64,000 bases of DNA, taken from NCBI RefSeq assembly GCF_005281615.1, contig NZ_SZZM01000003.1:538207-602206 (forward strand), written 5' to 3'. The position numbers and the translations under genes were made by a program. The notes below the pieces were generated by a model that made no database searches, was not told the DNA's origin, and was given only the letters and a program-made list of their open reading frames with translations. Below, piece after piece: positions 62,341 to 64,000 of the stretch (the stretch's first letter is position 1; each line of letters opens with the position of its first letter). Origin of the DNA: Rhodoligotrophos defluvii. GTDB lineage: Bacteria > Pseudomonadota > Alphaproteobacteria > Rhizobiales > Im1.

Positions 62341-64000
62341 GAGGTCGCGCACCTCGAGCACCCCGGGTATGGCTTTGATCGCCGCCTTGATCTGGGGCGT
62401 CACCGTGAACCGGTTGCCGAGCGCGATCTCGATTTCGCGCGAGGCATCCACCAGCACCCTGAGACGGACCGGCGCCCGCCCGCCATTGGTCAATCGCGCT
62501 GCCAGGCTATCGACCGAAACGGTCTCCCGGACGGCGATCTCGAGCCCTAGGCTCATATTCGCCGCCGCCTTGTCCAGCGGCTCGACTGCGAGCAGCCGCA
62601 GCCTCAAGTCGTCCCCGTCGGACTCCGCCTCCACCCGCAGCAGCACCGCGCTTCCCGGCTCCAACAAATCGCGCATCTGGCTGAGCTGGTCCGAAAACAC
62701 CACCGCCTCGAACTGGCCGGTCGGGTCCGAAAAGCCGACGAAGGCGAACCGGTTGCCGCTCTTCGAGCGCCGCTCCTGCCGATAGGTGACGGTGCCCGCC
62801 AGCCGACCCGCAGGCGCGCCCTTCGTCTTCACCTTCTCCGCGAACGAGACCCACGTCTCCACGCCGATCTTCGCCAGGGGCGCCATGTAGTCGTCCAGCG
62901 GATGACCTGAGAGATAAAAGCCGACCGCGTCGAATTCCTGGGAAAGCTGCTCCATCGGCAGCCACGGCTCGACCTGCGGCAGCGGCACGTCGATCGCATC
63001 GGCCCCGCCGCCGGCAAACAGGTCATTCTGGCCGGAAGCCGCATCCTCCGCGGTGCGCTCCGCCATGGACATGATCGCATCGAGCCCCGCCAGGAGCTGC
63101 GCGCGGTTCGGATTGAACACGCTGAGCGCGCCGGCGCGGACCATGCTCTCCAGTGCCCGCCGGGTCACCACCCGCGGGTCGATGCGCTGCACGAAATCGG
63201 CAAGGCTGGTGAACGGCCCGCCCTCGCTTCTCAGCCGCACGATATGCTCGACCACCCCGCGGCCGACATTCTTGAGCGCCGCGAGGGAATAGCGGATGCG
63301 GCCGTCCTTCACCACGAAGTCCACGTCCGATTCATTGATGTCGGGCGGATCGATCTTGACCTTCAGCCGCTGCGCCTCCCGGCGGAACAGGTCGAGCTTG
63401 TCGGTGTTGCCCACGTCCAGGCTCATGGACGCCGCGAGGAACTCGACGGGATAATTCGCCTTGAGGTAGGCGGTCTGATAGGCGATCAGCCCGTAGCAGG
63501 CGGAATGGGACTTGTTGAAGCCATAGCCCGCAAACTTGGCCACCAGCTCGAAGATGAACTCGGCCTGCGCCTTGTCCACGCCCTTGGCGACCGCGCCTTC
63601 GACGAAGCGGGCCTTCTGCTGGTCCATCTCCGCCTTGATCTTCTTGCCCATGGCGCGGCGCAGGAGGTCGGCCTCGCCCAGGGAATAGCCGGAGAGCACC
63701 TGGGCGATCTGCATCACCTGTTCTTGGTAGATGATGACGCCGTAAGTGTCCGCGGTGATCGGCGTCACGGTCTCGTGCAGGAATTCCGGCGCCTCCTCGC
63801 CGTGCTTGGCGGCGAGATACTTCGGAATGTTGTCCATCGGCCCCGGCCGATAGAGCGCCACCAGCGCGATGATGTCTTCGAGCACGCTCGGCTGCGCCTT
63901 GCGCAGCAGGTCCTTGAAACCCGAGCTTTCCAGCTGGAACACGCCGACCGTATCGCCCTGGCTCAGCATGCGGTACGTATTGGTGTCGTCGAAGGGGATG
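62338..64000 (-). CDS. dnaE: DNA polymerase III alpha subunit, 3' part (5' end outside the window)
   Basis: The replicative polymerase catalytic subunit. The window holds the C-terminal 554 residues or so; the reading continues open to the window edge, so the start and the PHP and palm domains are missing. Visible parts: fingers and helix region (ALYRPGPMDNIPKYLAAKHG, QEQVMQIAQVLSGYSLGEAD, GYGFNKSHSACYGLIAYQTA), the internal beta-clamp motif QNDLF, and the OB domain (RLAGTVTYRQERRSKSGNRF). These are typical of DnaE1. It is convergent with the lyase gene and ends in the repeat element. Confidence 0.96.
   Translation of the reverse strand, partial: IPFDDTNTYRMLSQGDTVGVFQLESSGFKDLLRKAQPSVLEDIIALVALYRPGPMDNIPKYLAAKHGEEAPEFLHETVTPITADTYGVIIYQEQVMQIAQVLSGYSLGEADLLRRAMGKKIKAEMDQQKARFVEGAVAKGVDKAQAEFIFELVAKFAGYGFNKSHSACYGLIAYQTAYLKANYPVEFLAASMSLDVGNTDKLDLFRREAQRLKVKIDPPDINESDVDFVVKDGRIRYSLAALKNVGRGVVEHIVRLRSEGGPFTSLADFVQRIDPRVVTRRALESMVRAGALSVFNPNRAQLLAGLDAIMSMAERTAEDAASGQNDLFAGGGADAIDVPLPQVEPWLPMEQLSQEFDAVGFYLSGHPLDDYMAPLAKIGVETWVSFAEKVKTKGAPAGRLAGTVTYRQERRSKSGNRFAFVGFSDPTGQFEAVVFSDQLSQMRDLLEPGSAVLLRVEAESDGDDLRLRLLAVEPLDKAAANMSLGLEIAVRETVSVDSLAARLTNGGRAPVRLRVLVDASREIEIALGNRFTVTPQIKAAIKAIPGVLEVRDL

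Overview
The window is a G+C-rich chromosomal segment of an alphaproteobacterium, most likely order Hyphomicrobiales (Rhizobiales). The evidence is the alphaproteobacterial order ligA-recN-bamD-ftsZ next to a full division and cell wall (dcw) cluster, an FtsZ with a very long C-terminal linker, an ExoR-like Sel1 protein, a BA14K protein, DUF2336 and DUF2937 proteins, a fused OmpA protein with a Gln/Arg-rich stalk, and a MaoC plus CoA-ester-lyase pair. All assignments come from reading motifs and gene order; no database search was run.

Layout. 0.2-10 kb: a SPOR-containing D-Ala-D-Ala carboxypeptidase, a possible 40-residue membrane protein with a repeat-rich upstream region, phosphoketolase, small membrane and secreted proteins (DUF3096, BA14K), a GNAT-like protein, a Cys-rich zinc-ribbon protein and the OmpA-family protein. 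10-19.5 kb: prfC, xthA, an exoR-like gene, DUF2937, a frameshifted PCu(A)C-like pseudogene, an iron(III) ABC transporter (binding protein and permease, no ATPase), a dispersed palindromic repeat, a small secreted protein and a tandem pair of paralogous ~65-residue microproteins. 19.5-28.5 kb: ligA, recN, a PPOX-fold protein divergent from a MocR/PdxR-type regulator, bamD and ftsZ. 28.6-31.8 kb: an insert between ftsZ and ftsA, made of an XRE regulator, an FAD monooxygenase preceded by three tandem 17-18 bp repeats, and a secreted protein that looks like a two-lobed pepsin-type aspartic peptidase. 31.8-48.7 kb: ftsA, ftsQ, ddl, murB, murC, murG, ftsW, murD, mraY, murF, murE, ftsI, ftsL and rsmH in one tightly overlapping minus-strand operon. 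48.7-64 kb: two secreted proteins, metA with an acetyl-CoA-type signature, sixA, ycjX, ycjF, a CoxE-like VWA protein, an old-yellow-enzyme oxidoreductase, DUF2336, an MFS transporter, a degenerate receiver protein, MaoC, a CoA-ester lyase, and the 3' part of dnaE, which leaves the window.

How the genes work together. The dcw operon makes UDP-MurNAc-pentapeptide, lipid I and lipid II (Ddl, MurC-F, MraY, MurG) and builds the septum (FtsA, FtsZ, FtsQ, FtsL, FtsI, FtsW). DacF-like and the OmpA protein act on or hold peptidoglycan, and BamD builds the outer membrane. Two genes usually found in this cluster are not at their expected places: mraZ before rsmH and lpxC between ftsZ and bamD. One exact and two near CtrA-type motifs (TTAA-N7-TTAA) lie upstream of the pseudo-receiver gene, ftsZ and rsmH.

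The most interesting observations are the bacterial pepsin-like protein, the XRE/tandem-repeat/monooxygenase insert that splits ftsA from ftsZ, the pseudo-receiver that has lost every phosphotransfer residue and has an exact CtrA motif upstream, the tandem microproteins, and the frameshifted copper chaperone-like gene.
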